A DNA stretch of 64,000 nucleotides, taken from NCBI GenBank assembly GCA_963669155.1, contig OZ022595.1, forward strand, positions 17,685,813-17,749,812, read 5' to 3'. This document shows, one piece after another, positions 38,401 through 50,400 of the stretch (its first letter is position 1; each line of letters opens with the position of its first letter). The position numbers and the translations under genes were made by a program. Below the pieces are notes generated by a model. The model ran no database searches. It was not told the DNA's origin and saw only the letters and a list, made by a program, of their open reading frames with translations. The stretch is from Arbacia lixula (lineage: Eukaryota > Echinodermata > Echinoidea > Arbacioida > Arbaciidae).

Positions 38401-41400
38401 ACAGCTTTGACTTGGAGGTTCAAGCATTCCATACAGACAAGCTACTGGCACTAGAAGATGATTCCAGGATTGACTCCTGGTATCATACCAACGTGTTCAG
38501 GAACAGAAAATACAATGTTCTCGGAAGAGTGATTAAGGGAGTGATATCAATTTTTCACGGTCCCCAAGTAGAAAGTAGTTTCAGCATTATGGGGGACATA
38601 CTAGACCAACACACAGGGAGAATGAATATTTCCACATTCACATCAATCCAAACGGTGAAGTACTACATGCTTGCAAGAGGCGAAGATGCCATTACTGCTT
38701 TCAAGCAGCCTGATCGCCATCTCACCCGTAACATGTGCAGTGCAGCAGCTGCTTACAAAACAGCGAAAAAAGGTGAAGTAAAAAAGATGGAAAAGAAGCT
38801 AGCCACGAAAGCAGCTTTCAAGAGAAAGGCTGTAACAGATGAGAAGGCAGCACAGGTGCAATATGTATCCAAACAGCGCAAGATAGCAAGGAAAAAGACA
38901 CTGGCTACACTTGTTGCCAAGAGGATGGACAAGCAGAAGAAAAAGGAACAATTTCAAAGAAAGGAACAACATTAGAATTGTTGCCAAGAGGATGGACAAG
39001 TAATAGAAAAAGGAACAATTTCAAAGACAGGAACAATATTAGAATTGCAGGGGTAGCTCCCTGGTTCTAGTTCACATGAGAACAAGTGAACTAGAACCAG
39101 GGAGCTAAGGACAGATGATTGGGTAAATACTTCTGTCACTTCTAGAATAGTCTACTACATTGTACATGCTTGTGTTCCATAATTGTCTCTCAATGTCAGC
39201 AGCATATGGTTTACTTTACTACAGGTGTGGTATATAGGTCTATACACAAACAGTGTTCATAAAGTACACATTGCATTGTATAGTTTGTAAAATTTTTATT
39301 TCCTTTTTCTGTCAAATAGGTACACCACTATGGGTTCCTTTTTCTATCACATTGGTACTCCAGAATGGCTTCCTATACCCCCCTTAAAATGCTAAAACCC
39401 AGGAGCTTCAGGGGGCGCTGCCCCCTGAACCCCCGCCAGGGCGCTGCCCCTGGACCCCGCCAGGGGCCCTAAGGCGGGCCCCTGGACCCCCGGCGTTGGT
39501 TTAATTTACTTTCAGATATTTTTAAAGAAAGTCATTCTCATGCCTGAATCTGACTGCAATCAAATGAGATTGAGATCAAATGCACAGTGATTGCAATCAC
39601 ATGCAATCTGCTCCATACATTGACTGCAATCTGACTGCAATAGATTGCAATCTGCTGTAATGTTGATCTCAGGCCCAGCTGTATGACATAAAAGAGAGAA
39701 AGAAAGGTCTCTAGAAAGTTTGCAGGAGAGGAGAGAGAGCGCACACGCAGGAATGTTACCTCCATGTGTGTGTCGATCAGCTCAAAGAACTCCTGCATGG
39801 GGAGGGGCGAGGTGAAGGACAGGCGGAAATCCCGCACCCCTGTGTTCCGATGGTAGATCCTGACCCGGTCCATGAACTCACTGATCACTGGCCACATGGC
39901 CTCAAACACATCGCACTGGAGACGGTACCTCTCTGAAGAAACGGAGGGTAAGCCACATTGTCACTTGGACTGTTGTATTTACTCAATCGTTAGACAATGT
40001 TCATTTCTAGCAGATGAATCAATTCTTTATACAGCATATAAGGAAAATTAATTCCATAATGCACCGCACAGCGCATGTTTGCAGTCTTACCAAATCCCAT
40101 TCTAGCGTATTTGCATATGAGACAGAAGGTCTGTATGATTGCAAACATGGGCTGCGCAGTGCATTGTGGGACAATGTTTCTTACATGCAGTTTGGAGAAT
40201 TGTCTCTAGATGATACAAGATAAAATTCACAACAAATCATGCTGATTAGCACTTAATCGTCCGTTCTTTCACCCATTTCATTGGAGTTTCAAGTCTGACT
40301 GAGTGCATAAAACGCTGTTCTTCCCGTTCCTATCTCTGTTGTGAGAAGAATACAATGCATGTAGTCCTTTGGCCTTTGCTTGCCTCATTCTGAAGAGCTG
40401 AATAGTTGCATCGTGAGCAATCAATAAGTGAAACATTCAGCAGCAACAGGCTAACTCCCATTATGATGTTGTTTACTTTCATGACAATGTAGATCACAAG
40501 AAATCGATTGGAGATGCAATGTGGTACAAACTTCATCAGGACAAACATTTTGATTAAATTAAACTATTTTTTCTCCAAAAACAAAAACAAAGAAATAACA
40601 AAAAGCAATAACAGAACAATTATTTACTAAATACTCATCAATTCTTCTACATCTTTCTTTCAATTACTCCTTCCTCTCTCTTTCTTTCTCTCCACTTGAA
40701 TATCCAAGAGTCATAATATTTCATTATTACAGAAGCAAGACTTAAAAGATTTTATGTTGTTTCATACCCCCTACTAAACTCCATTGAAGTAAACTTTAGA
40801 TCTACATATACTTACAGATGACCAAGTGATGCAGTTTTAAAGTTCAAGTAAAACATTAGTAAACAAGTAAAGAACATTAGGTTCATAACATGCATTTTTT
40901 TTTTACTTACGAGATGATTTTGATGCTAGAATAGTGATTTTTGGTCCACCAAAGATCTGCAGACCCAGAGCATTGCTGGACCCCATGCCCTCTGGCCCTG
41001 TAAGGTCTGTCAGTTCATGGAGAGAATCAAAACAAAGTCATGATAACAGAATGGTGACAAAAAGAGATTTCACAGAACCATACGTGGTAACAAAAAATTA
41101 TTACACTTTTGAAAAATATTTTTTTCAAAAATTATTTTTTTTTAGTCAAGCTGCAATTAACATTTCATTTCATAAAGTCAAAGTATACCAATTTTTCAAA
41201 GCAGCTTTCTTGAAATTTCATGAATTTATATTCTTGTAATATTTAATGAGATTTTCATTTCTTGGGACAAATTTGGACCAAAAAATGTGCGTGTATCAGA
41301 TGATTCGGAACAGAACAATGACTAGTGTTGGGTTTTTCTTTTTTATAACCTGTTTTCTTCAAATACTGGGTATACCTGGCTCTCAAGATTCCTACTCAGA

Positions 41401-44400
41401 AATGGAAACACCGTTTACCCAGTACTCATCTTCTCTTAGCTCTGATTTTAGTACTTCTTAAAATTACATTTCAATGGTGTTGATGTGTGAAATCAGTAGT
41501 AATCAATACCATTCAGGTTCATAGTTGTAGCATGTACTTGCAGACATGTTGTTTAAAAATGTCCATCTTGGAAGGAAATCTTCATACCATAGTACATACC
41601 GCATGCATGCAGTAACAAAATGTGAAATATCCAGTTGACACACAATAGCCATGTCTATGGCGCCTCACACGCCGGAGAGAGCAAGCAGTTCTATTAATAA
41701 AGCTTACCAGAAAACATCACAAAAGCATTTTATGCTAATATTCTTAACCCTTTATGGACCACATGTGAATTTATACACAAGCAATACACACAAATCCCAA
41801 AGATCCTCAATTTGCCTGGCGCATAAATGAGTAAAGAAGATGAAGCCATATTCTCTGCAACATTTGATCATCTATCTGATGTTCTGCATGAATGGGCTCA
41901 CCTGGAAAGATGTCGTACAAGTTGGCGCAGTTGTGGTTGGAGTCTAGAGTGACCTTGTGGACGGCATTCTTGGCTGGCTGGCAGGGCTTGCATACCAGCT
42001 TCAGCGGCATCTTGATGTCACATTGCACAACTCGTGGGGCACCTGAACAAAAGCAAAACAATATGTATGCCTAGAATTTCTTTCCAAATTTGGTATTTCC
42101 CCAGAGATATTTGTTTCCACGTTAGAGTGTCTTACTTCATGAACTAGAAATAGCTTGTGTGGTTGAGTCACTGCCCTGTAAGCATAAGGTTGCAGGTTCA
42201 AATCCTTCTAGTTCCACCATTTTGGTCTGATTGTTGTTTTCATTCATTTTTTACAGGAAGAATCACAATTTTCATTCAATTATAAACTAAACTAACACAT
42301 TCTATCTCTCATCTTCATTTTCTTTTTCATTTGTACTTTTCTTTCTCTGCCCTCCAGTTTGCATCTTTTTTTTTCTGCTCTCTGTTTTCCCTCTCCTTTT
42401 TCTTCTCCTTCCAAATATTCATCTACATGAGTTTTAATGAAAAAAAATGCATCATTCAAACACACACTCCATACACATTCTACCTGTCGTAGTGGTGTAA
42501 GTAGCTGTCGCCTTGGCAACCATTACTGCAGGTAAACAGTGGCCTCTCATGTAGAAAGAAACCATCATGGTTGTTGGGTTTGATGAGTCCCCTACACAAG
42601 CAGTGAAAATCAAAACATTATCAGAGCTTCCAACATTGAAATTCAATAATCAGGACGATTTGGAATCAGGGAGGTGTCTATCAAATGCACACAACCTTTA
42701 TGACAACAATCTATCAATAATCAGGGAGATGTGATGAAATCTAATGCAGTAATATTGGCATATTTTCAGGGAGCCTCCTTCCAAATTAGACTTGGCAGCT
42801 CTGCATTATATACATGTGAGCTGTGCAATAGTAACTTTCTTGCAAATGTAAACTTAAGTAATAAGTTAAGTTCAATGCAATAACATACATGTTTATATAG
42901 TACATAGTGCAAACTAGCAAAGCCAATCAGTCAATACGTCATAAAATGGGAGAACATGCTCACTGAGGAAAAAGTAATGCATGCAGCCTGACAGCTGGTG
43001 ATCTTTTAATTGCAACCATACATTATAACAGATACTTGCATTCAAAATCTTTAAAAAAAAAAATCACAAAACCTCAAAAGCTGGCATGAACCCTACTTAC
43101 ATTACATGTACATGAAGATAGCCCAACTCGCAATTTAAACAACACACAACAGACTAGATGCTCTTGATAAAAGTCCATGTATGTCTGTGTTTTACCATTA
43201 AACAACTGCATACTGGATGAAAAAAAACAGCTCAACTTACCCACAAAAGGGACAGTGAATGTTCTTTGTGTTGCTGCTAAGGGGTATGGGCAGAACAGAA
43301 GGACTCGCACATTAGACAGCCCAGACTGGCTCTTCAACGTTAGCTAATAAACCAAAGGAAAGAGAAAGAAGTCAATGCCATGTTTCATAAAATGTGCAAT
43401 CACTTCTCAGTACCGTAATAAGGAAAACCTCTCCCATGTGTACTGTCAGCCACATTTGAATTTTGTTTGCAGTCACCGTGCCTAGACATGCAATTATGCC
43501 TCGTGAATATATATGTGGTATGGCAAATTGAATCATAAGGACTTGTGAAAATTAATGTTGAATGCTAGCTTTAGCATTCACATAAAAAAATTAGAAAAAA
43601 TATTTTACGTGCATAAGATGGGCATAAATCGTATCAAAATGTAAATAGTATATAAGACGTTAAAATTTCATGGATATGTTTTGTGTCACGTATATAGGAA
43701 CAAACAATATATTTGGCATAACATTAGTAATTCACTGTTTTTGGATAATTTGCACCAGTAATAAAATTAAGGTGAAATAAAATCTGTCATTTTCTGTTTG
43801 GAAATGTCATTTGATCTACTGTTGGCCAAACCTGCAGGACCTTTGAGTTTGGGTGCTGCCATATTACCTTTAAAGGCTTTCACGCGTCGATTCTGTGGGG
43901 AGACGTCACTATTTAGCTGCTGCGCTTACTTGCGAACTTAACGCATTTATGTGGGAAATGGCTAGCCACGATCAGGGCCGAAGTTTTAGCTTCGGTAAGG
44001 ATCGTGCATTCTAACCAGGCGGGTAAATGCGTAAGTGCCCGAGAAACAATACACATGGGTTAGTGTGCGTTTTGCACGGAATGCACAGCATACGCAATAT
44101 GGCAGCACTCTAGGGATATATCCTACATACGACGTGTGAAAGCCTTTAAGCTTGTGAAATGTTTGTTGATAACTGCTGACTAATAATATGTGCTGGATGG
44201 TCTCATTTCATGGTGAAGAATTTATCAGTCCGACAAAAAGCCGCCAAGAGCCGCCAATAGTGCCATTACTCATGAGTAACCAAGAGCAGCAGAAGACATC
44301 AAGAGATGGTGAAAACATGGGCGACCTCTGCCAGACTGCTGAAATCGCTGCTCAGTGAATCAAATCAGCATTTTAGAAAAAATTTGGGTAAAACCTATTT

Positions 44401-47400
44401 AATCTCTAGGTGGTGATACCTGGCGATAGTTGCAAACAATCACAGACTCTTGGCCGCTCTTGGCATTTTTCAGTGAGACGTTTTCTGGAGTACATGTATA
44501 CCAGTACCTTGACTGTTATTGAAGGAATAGCATCCTCATCTGCTATCTCTGTCTCCCTGGCAGCCTGTGGGTGTAAACAGGTAAACACACTCATCATAAG
44601 GCTCATACATGTAAACTGGGACCTGTTTTCACAAAGCATTTCCAGTCCTATTACGTCATATAGTCCTACTTATTGACAGGTATATTATCTAATTGCTTTA
44701 AATTGTAGATTTCTCACCACAAGAAAGCCAGAAATCATGTAAGGTGGTGTATCTCTTTTGAAGATGTTGAAAATGTATGTTTTCGATTCAAAATGACCGT
44801 TTCCTCATTGCACGGACATTTCATGAATTCCAAAAAATTATTTTTGGTTGTGTTTGCCTTAAGACACAGTCTAGTATCTGCATACACTCACACTGACGAT
44901 ATCATTTTGAACTAAATGACATGAATGCTGCTAATATGTCTTGACAACTTTGAGACACGATATGAGGATGTAGAAAGATGGACGATGACATGGATAACTT
45001 CATCTTCATTTTGCATATTCAAGGAAGCTGATCTTGGAGGGAAGATGTGCATAAGTTATGCACGACTTTACACACGATGGGTGACCTTTTCTTGGGTGCC
45101 AAATAAGATTCTTAATGATTAAATGATAAAGTTGAAGTCTGATCTTTAGATTAAAATTCTTCTTGTTAACAAGGCTCTGAATGCAAAGTTTATAATTTGT
45201 CAAATTTGATTAGGATTGTAGGAAATTCACTTCCACTGTGCTAAAAAGGGATGGACATTCTTAAACAACATGTCTGCAAGTATTTAGCTCAAGACAGGTT
45301 ATCAGTCGTGCATAACTTCTGCACATCTTGGTGAAACAGGGCTCAAGGAGGACTATCTATCTTGAAGATGGCCTGGAACTCACCGAGTGTGCATCCAAAG
45401 TAGAAGGCACGGCAGCAGTCAAGGAGAGCTCATCATCTGCTTTCTTCTTGGGTGCAATATCTAGTACGAAAAATCAGCAAAGCAACTTCCACTTTATTTA
45501 CTTTCAATTTATACATACACACAATTAATAATTAAAATAACATGAACACGAATATAGATTTCATGAAAATGTGGAATGAACGTAAAAGTAGAAAATACTT
45601 ATTTAGAGTTTGCGAAAGGTACCTGCTTTATGGGAAGATTCCTTGATGGCCTTCTGTAGCTCCTTCATCTCCCTGTCTTGACTCTCGTAATCAATTTCTC
45701 TGGACTCGGTGGCCGGGGCCACAAAGAGGGAGGGGTCAGTGCCCAGGTATGAGCAGGCTAGGTGCCCCTGCTCATCAATGCATACAATGACCCCTTTGAT
45801 GTCTCTGTGACAAAACAGAAAGAAAACAATCAGGTTCAATTTCATCAGTCAAGGAATGAATGAATGAAATTTTATTTTGTAGGTTGTACAGGGTTTGTCT
45901 CACTGTATTGTTCACAGCATGGAACAGAATGAAAGCACATAGAAGCAAATAGAAACTGATTGAGGAGGGCTTCATCTAACGATGGATGAACAATGTCTGA
46001 TGATGTTGGTCACAGACAGGGAGCTTTGCAGTGCAACCCGTCACAGCATGCAATACGCACACATTTCAATGTCAGTACTAATAACTCTGGAATCCCAGAT
46101 AGACGTGCGTGTCTACCCTGTTAAAAAGATAGCAGGATGGTTTTGGTACCCCACAATATTCTTGTGTTAGGCTGTGAGTGCTGGTCTACACATTTCGTAG
46201 CAAAGGGGTTAAATGAAGATGCACTCACTGGAACTCTCCGACCCGCACAGCGACAGGAACGTTCTCCAGCTTAGCTGCCCACTTGAGAGTGACATCCTGG
46301 TAGATGAGCATCTGGCCGGTGTGGGTCCCAACCACGTAGTTGATCGCATTCTCACTCACTGAAAAATCAGGCAGAGTTTACACTACACGAAACCTTTACT
46401 TTTTGCGCAAGTAAATTATCGTAGCACAGCCCACCAACAGTATATTCGTGGGATGTTAGTTTTGGATACAAACAATAGATGTCACTACAAAATAATCCAC
46501 CCAATGCATTCAAATCATCAACAAAGAATTATCATAAAGATTTAAAACCACAAAAAAAAAGCCCATGCCGATGTGCAACGCGTCACAGCATGTAACACAC
46601 AGACAAGTTAAATGCCATTATAGTAACTCCGGAATCCCCAATAGACGTGCACGTCTAGCCTGCTTAAGATAGCAGCATAGTTTAAAATATTTGATTTCGC
46701 GCTTGCTCTGTGTCGGACGAAAAGCACAAAAATTACCAGTTTGCAGTATTCAACAATTCTGGCTCATTCCATGAGATTGGAGTGAAATATGTCCATGTAA
46801 CACAGGTATGAAATATTACATAGTTAAGAAGAAATCATTTGTTGAAGATTTTGGATGTCATGAATACGATAGCCATGCCCAGTCTACTTCAAAAGGTAAT
46901 CGATTGAACATTTTGTGATATTTGCGATAGGATTCTGCAGTTGTAAGGGTCTGCAAGTGGAAGTGTGACGTCACCTTTTTGCACAAATCCAATGACGGGG
47001 TCACACAATTCAGCAAATCACAAAGTGGCATTAAAGGGACTGAAGTAGAATAGAGTAGAGTAGAAAGGAACTGGGTCTGGTCGCTGAGACTATACTTACA
47101 GGAGGCATAGATGTGAAAGCAGCTTGGGTTATACTCCAGCTTCTTGCTGAAGCGCAGCGTGCCTACATCCTTCAGGCAGACCACAGACCTTTCTCCTGCC
47201 GGGAGATCAAAAACAACATAGGTTTAACTCTCACATTGCTATTGGCATGAGCATGTGTAATAAGTCAATGCAGATTCCAAGGCTTGGTACTGAGAGGGTA
47301 AACCTACTATCCTTCATGTCCTTCAGGCACACCACAGGCATGGAGACAATACAAGGTTTAAACCTCTCAGTACCATAGGTGCATAAAATGTGTAATAAGT

Positions 47401-50400
47401 CTATGGGCTTCTCCTGGAGTGATACTGAGAGGGTTAACCATACTTCCCTTCTGTGCCGAATTCACAACACCGGGTTTTGATTTAGTCAAGGTTAACAGGT
47501 AGTGTAGCCCTTGCACAAAAGTCATTTACCTTTAGCATGGATTAGCATGTATGAAATCTCAGTTAAAGCAGAATATTAACAAATAATTCTGATATTACAT
47601 AATTTAAAAACAACAAGTGAAAAAGATAACTCATATTAGTTCTACTAATGACATAAATGGAGAAGGTGCTTGAATTCTCTGCAGCAATCCAGAGGACCAT
47701 AACGTTGCTATGGCGAATTTGGTCACACTTACCCAGGATGACCACTGAAGGGGCTGCATTGGCATGAGTGACCACAGCCATGTCCAGCGCAGGCTCTCCA
47801 AGGGGGAAGGTCCAGTCAGCCTGTGTCCAATGAAGATACAAGTATTAACCATCTCAGTGTCATAGGTGCATGGAATGTGTGATAAGTCAATGGGCTTTTC
47901 CTTGCTTGGTACTGAGAGGTTTAAAGGGTACCATCAGACCTCAGCTACATGTGTAAATCAAATACTGTATAAGCTGTTACGTTACAGTTAAACAAATATT
48001 CTTAAAGCTATTGTAAAACAAATACCAGGACTGTATCAGCTGTTATGCTATGGTAAAATAAACACTGCAGATGTTCTTATGCTATGATATACAAATTGTA
48101 ATAAATGCTGTATAGGCTTTTATGTTATGGTAAAACAAATACCCTAATATATGTTAGGCTATGGTAAAATTAATACTGTATATGTTGTTAGGCAGTATTG
48201 TAAAACAAATTCTGTATAAGCCAGCTGTTATGCTATGGTACAACAAATACTGCAGAAGCTCTTATGCTATGATGTAATGAATGCTGTATAGGCTATTATG
48301 TTATGGTAAAACAAATACCCAAGTATAAGTTAGGCTATGGTAAAATTTATACTGTCAAGGCTGTTATGCAGTATTATAAAACAAATACTGTTATAAGCCA
48401 ACTGTTATGCTATGGTACAACAAATACTGCATAAGCTTGTATGCTAAGTTAAAACGAATACCGTACAAGCTGTAGTAAATCAAATGCTTTATAAGCTGTT
48501 GTGCTATGACAGAATGAATACTATACCTATAGGATGTTATGGTATGGTAAGATGAATACTGTTTAGGTTGTTTACCACTGCAATACATATCCATGATTAA
48601 ATACTGGCACACATTTCCTGAGGCCATACACTATGAACATGATCTTCTCACCGTGATCCTCTTGCCCGAGGTGATCTTCTGAGACTCTTCCTTGGTCTTT
48701 GCATCCGTTGCCACGGCGAGGACTTGATATTTGTAGCTCTCCACCTGCCATGACGATGAGACGGTGACGAAGGAGTCGGTGCGGGGGACGTACTTGATGG
48801 GCCCAGGCAGGAGGAACCCAGGGAGGAAGCGGCAGAAGGCAAAGCTCTCGTGCTCAAAGAATGACACTGTGCCATCCATGGACTGCACGCACAGGAAGTC
48901 TTTCCCTAATGAAGTATAGATCAACAGCAATGGTCAACTTCACATGAAACTTGCAGGCTTCAATGAAAGTTAATGTTTATATTAAAGTATTACATGTCGT
49001 AATCATGTCAGCGCTCTCTTGCTCAAAGAATGACACCACGCCATCCATAGACTGCAATTTTACTCAGATTGTTGGTTTTGTCACATATATATAGGTGTCA
49101 AGTTTGAAGAAAAATGGTTGAACGATTCTCAAGATAATACATAAACGGATTTGGGACAGACGGGCGGATGGATGAACGCACAACCCAATAATAAACAAAA
49201 TACTTACAAATACATACTAAATATTCCATAAAACATACTTCTTGGCAGCTCTGTGTATAGACTGACCTTTGACCCCTCCAAATGGTCCCACAACCAGACT
49301 ATGCGCTGTTCGCTGCAGATTGTGCTCGTAGATGAGTTTTAGCTGGTACTGAGAACCATGCTCCACAGCGCCCGTCACACCTGCAAATATGGGAAGCAGC
49401 AAACTTGAAAGCATGCAGTGCGATACAACTGACAATAGCACCCGACTCGTGAAATTTGCGAAAATAAAGCCCCCAACGTAATATATGGCGTATGCAGTAT
49501 AACAGAACTAGAACAAAACTGCAACAAAAAAGCTAGTACATTACAATACGATGCTAACAAGCTCAATGAAACTTACAGCAGTAAAAATTTGAATAATATT
49601 AAAGATATTTCTGGAATAGATACATTTTACCGCTGTTTTAAAAAAAAAAATTGCAAGTGTTGTACATTAAAGGGTAGTGAGTACCTTGGTAAATTTTAGA
49701 ATTCTTAAAAAGAGAGGTTCGAATTTGATGTACATACACAAAGTTCCCGCTTACCTGTGATGGAGTATATTGCCAGCTTACGGGGGTGCAGCACAGCCAG
49801 GTGTAAGGCTTCTGATACACTGAACAACACAGAAACCAAAAACACACTTTAACTCTTAGAGTGCCGCATACACACAAATCACAAAGCGTGCCATATCGTC
49901 TGGCACACAAAGGGTTTAACAGATTGTGATGAAATCTAATGAGGCAGCATACGTGTCGGAAAGATGGGCACATACTGTTGACGATCATTTTGTTATTGGG
50001 GGCTGGGCATCTATAAAGAACAATCACCAATACACATTTGTGTAGCACTTGCGAAGCATTCTGCCTGGCAGAGGTGGAATAAAAAGGAGGAAAAACTGAG
50101 AAACATATCTTTGGTAACAAACAAATAGATTATTTTGGTTTCATGTACTCTTCATAGTTGATTTCAAGATGTGTTCTAAGCTTCTTTTAAAGTTTTGACA
50201 TTGTTGGCCATTTGATAGTAATGATCAGAAAAGAGATGCAAGTATTCAAAATCATAAAAGATGCATCAAGGGAACAGCAATAATGGTGGAAAATCACTTA
50301 ATCTTCAAATTGGAAATGCACAGGAAAGATTTCAATCATGACCATGCTCTTAGTAGTTATTGCTGTGATTTGTATTTTGTCAAGTTATAATGTTCATTTC

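Larger units (their letters stand above)
33005..39546 (+). mobile_element. hAT-like autonomous DNA transposon, 6542 bp, 6-bp target duplication
   Basis: The terminal inverted repeat is CAGGCATGAGAAT at both ends (33005-33017 and the reverse complement at 39534-39546). AATCTG stands directly outside both ends (32999-33004 and 39547-39552). Removing the element with one AATCTG gives a spacing of exactly 81 bp between flanking array units, so the borders and the target duplication are secure. It holds a CpG-rich leader (about 33180-33510), a five-exon transposase, a 3' hairpin and a GC-rich tract near the right end (39400-39500). The hAT assignment rests on the transposase; the usual hAT duplication is 8 bp, so the 6-bp duplication is unusual. 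Confidence 0.88.
32539..39681. mobile_element. Tc1/mariner-like non-autonomous element carrying a tandem array
   Basis: The left end CAGTGGAGCCTGAGATCAA and the right end, reversed, CAGCTGGGCCTGAGATCAA are inverted repeats, and TA lies outside both (32537-32538 and 39682-39683). CAGTG ends with a TA target are usual for Tc1/mariner. The inside is an 81-bp tandem array. Without the inserted transposon and its duplicated target, the element is about 595 bp and has no coding capacity. Confidence 0.65.
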
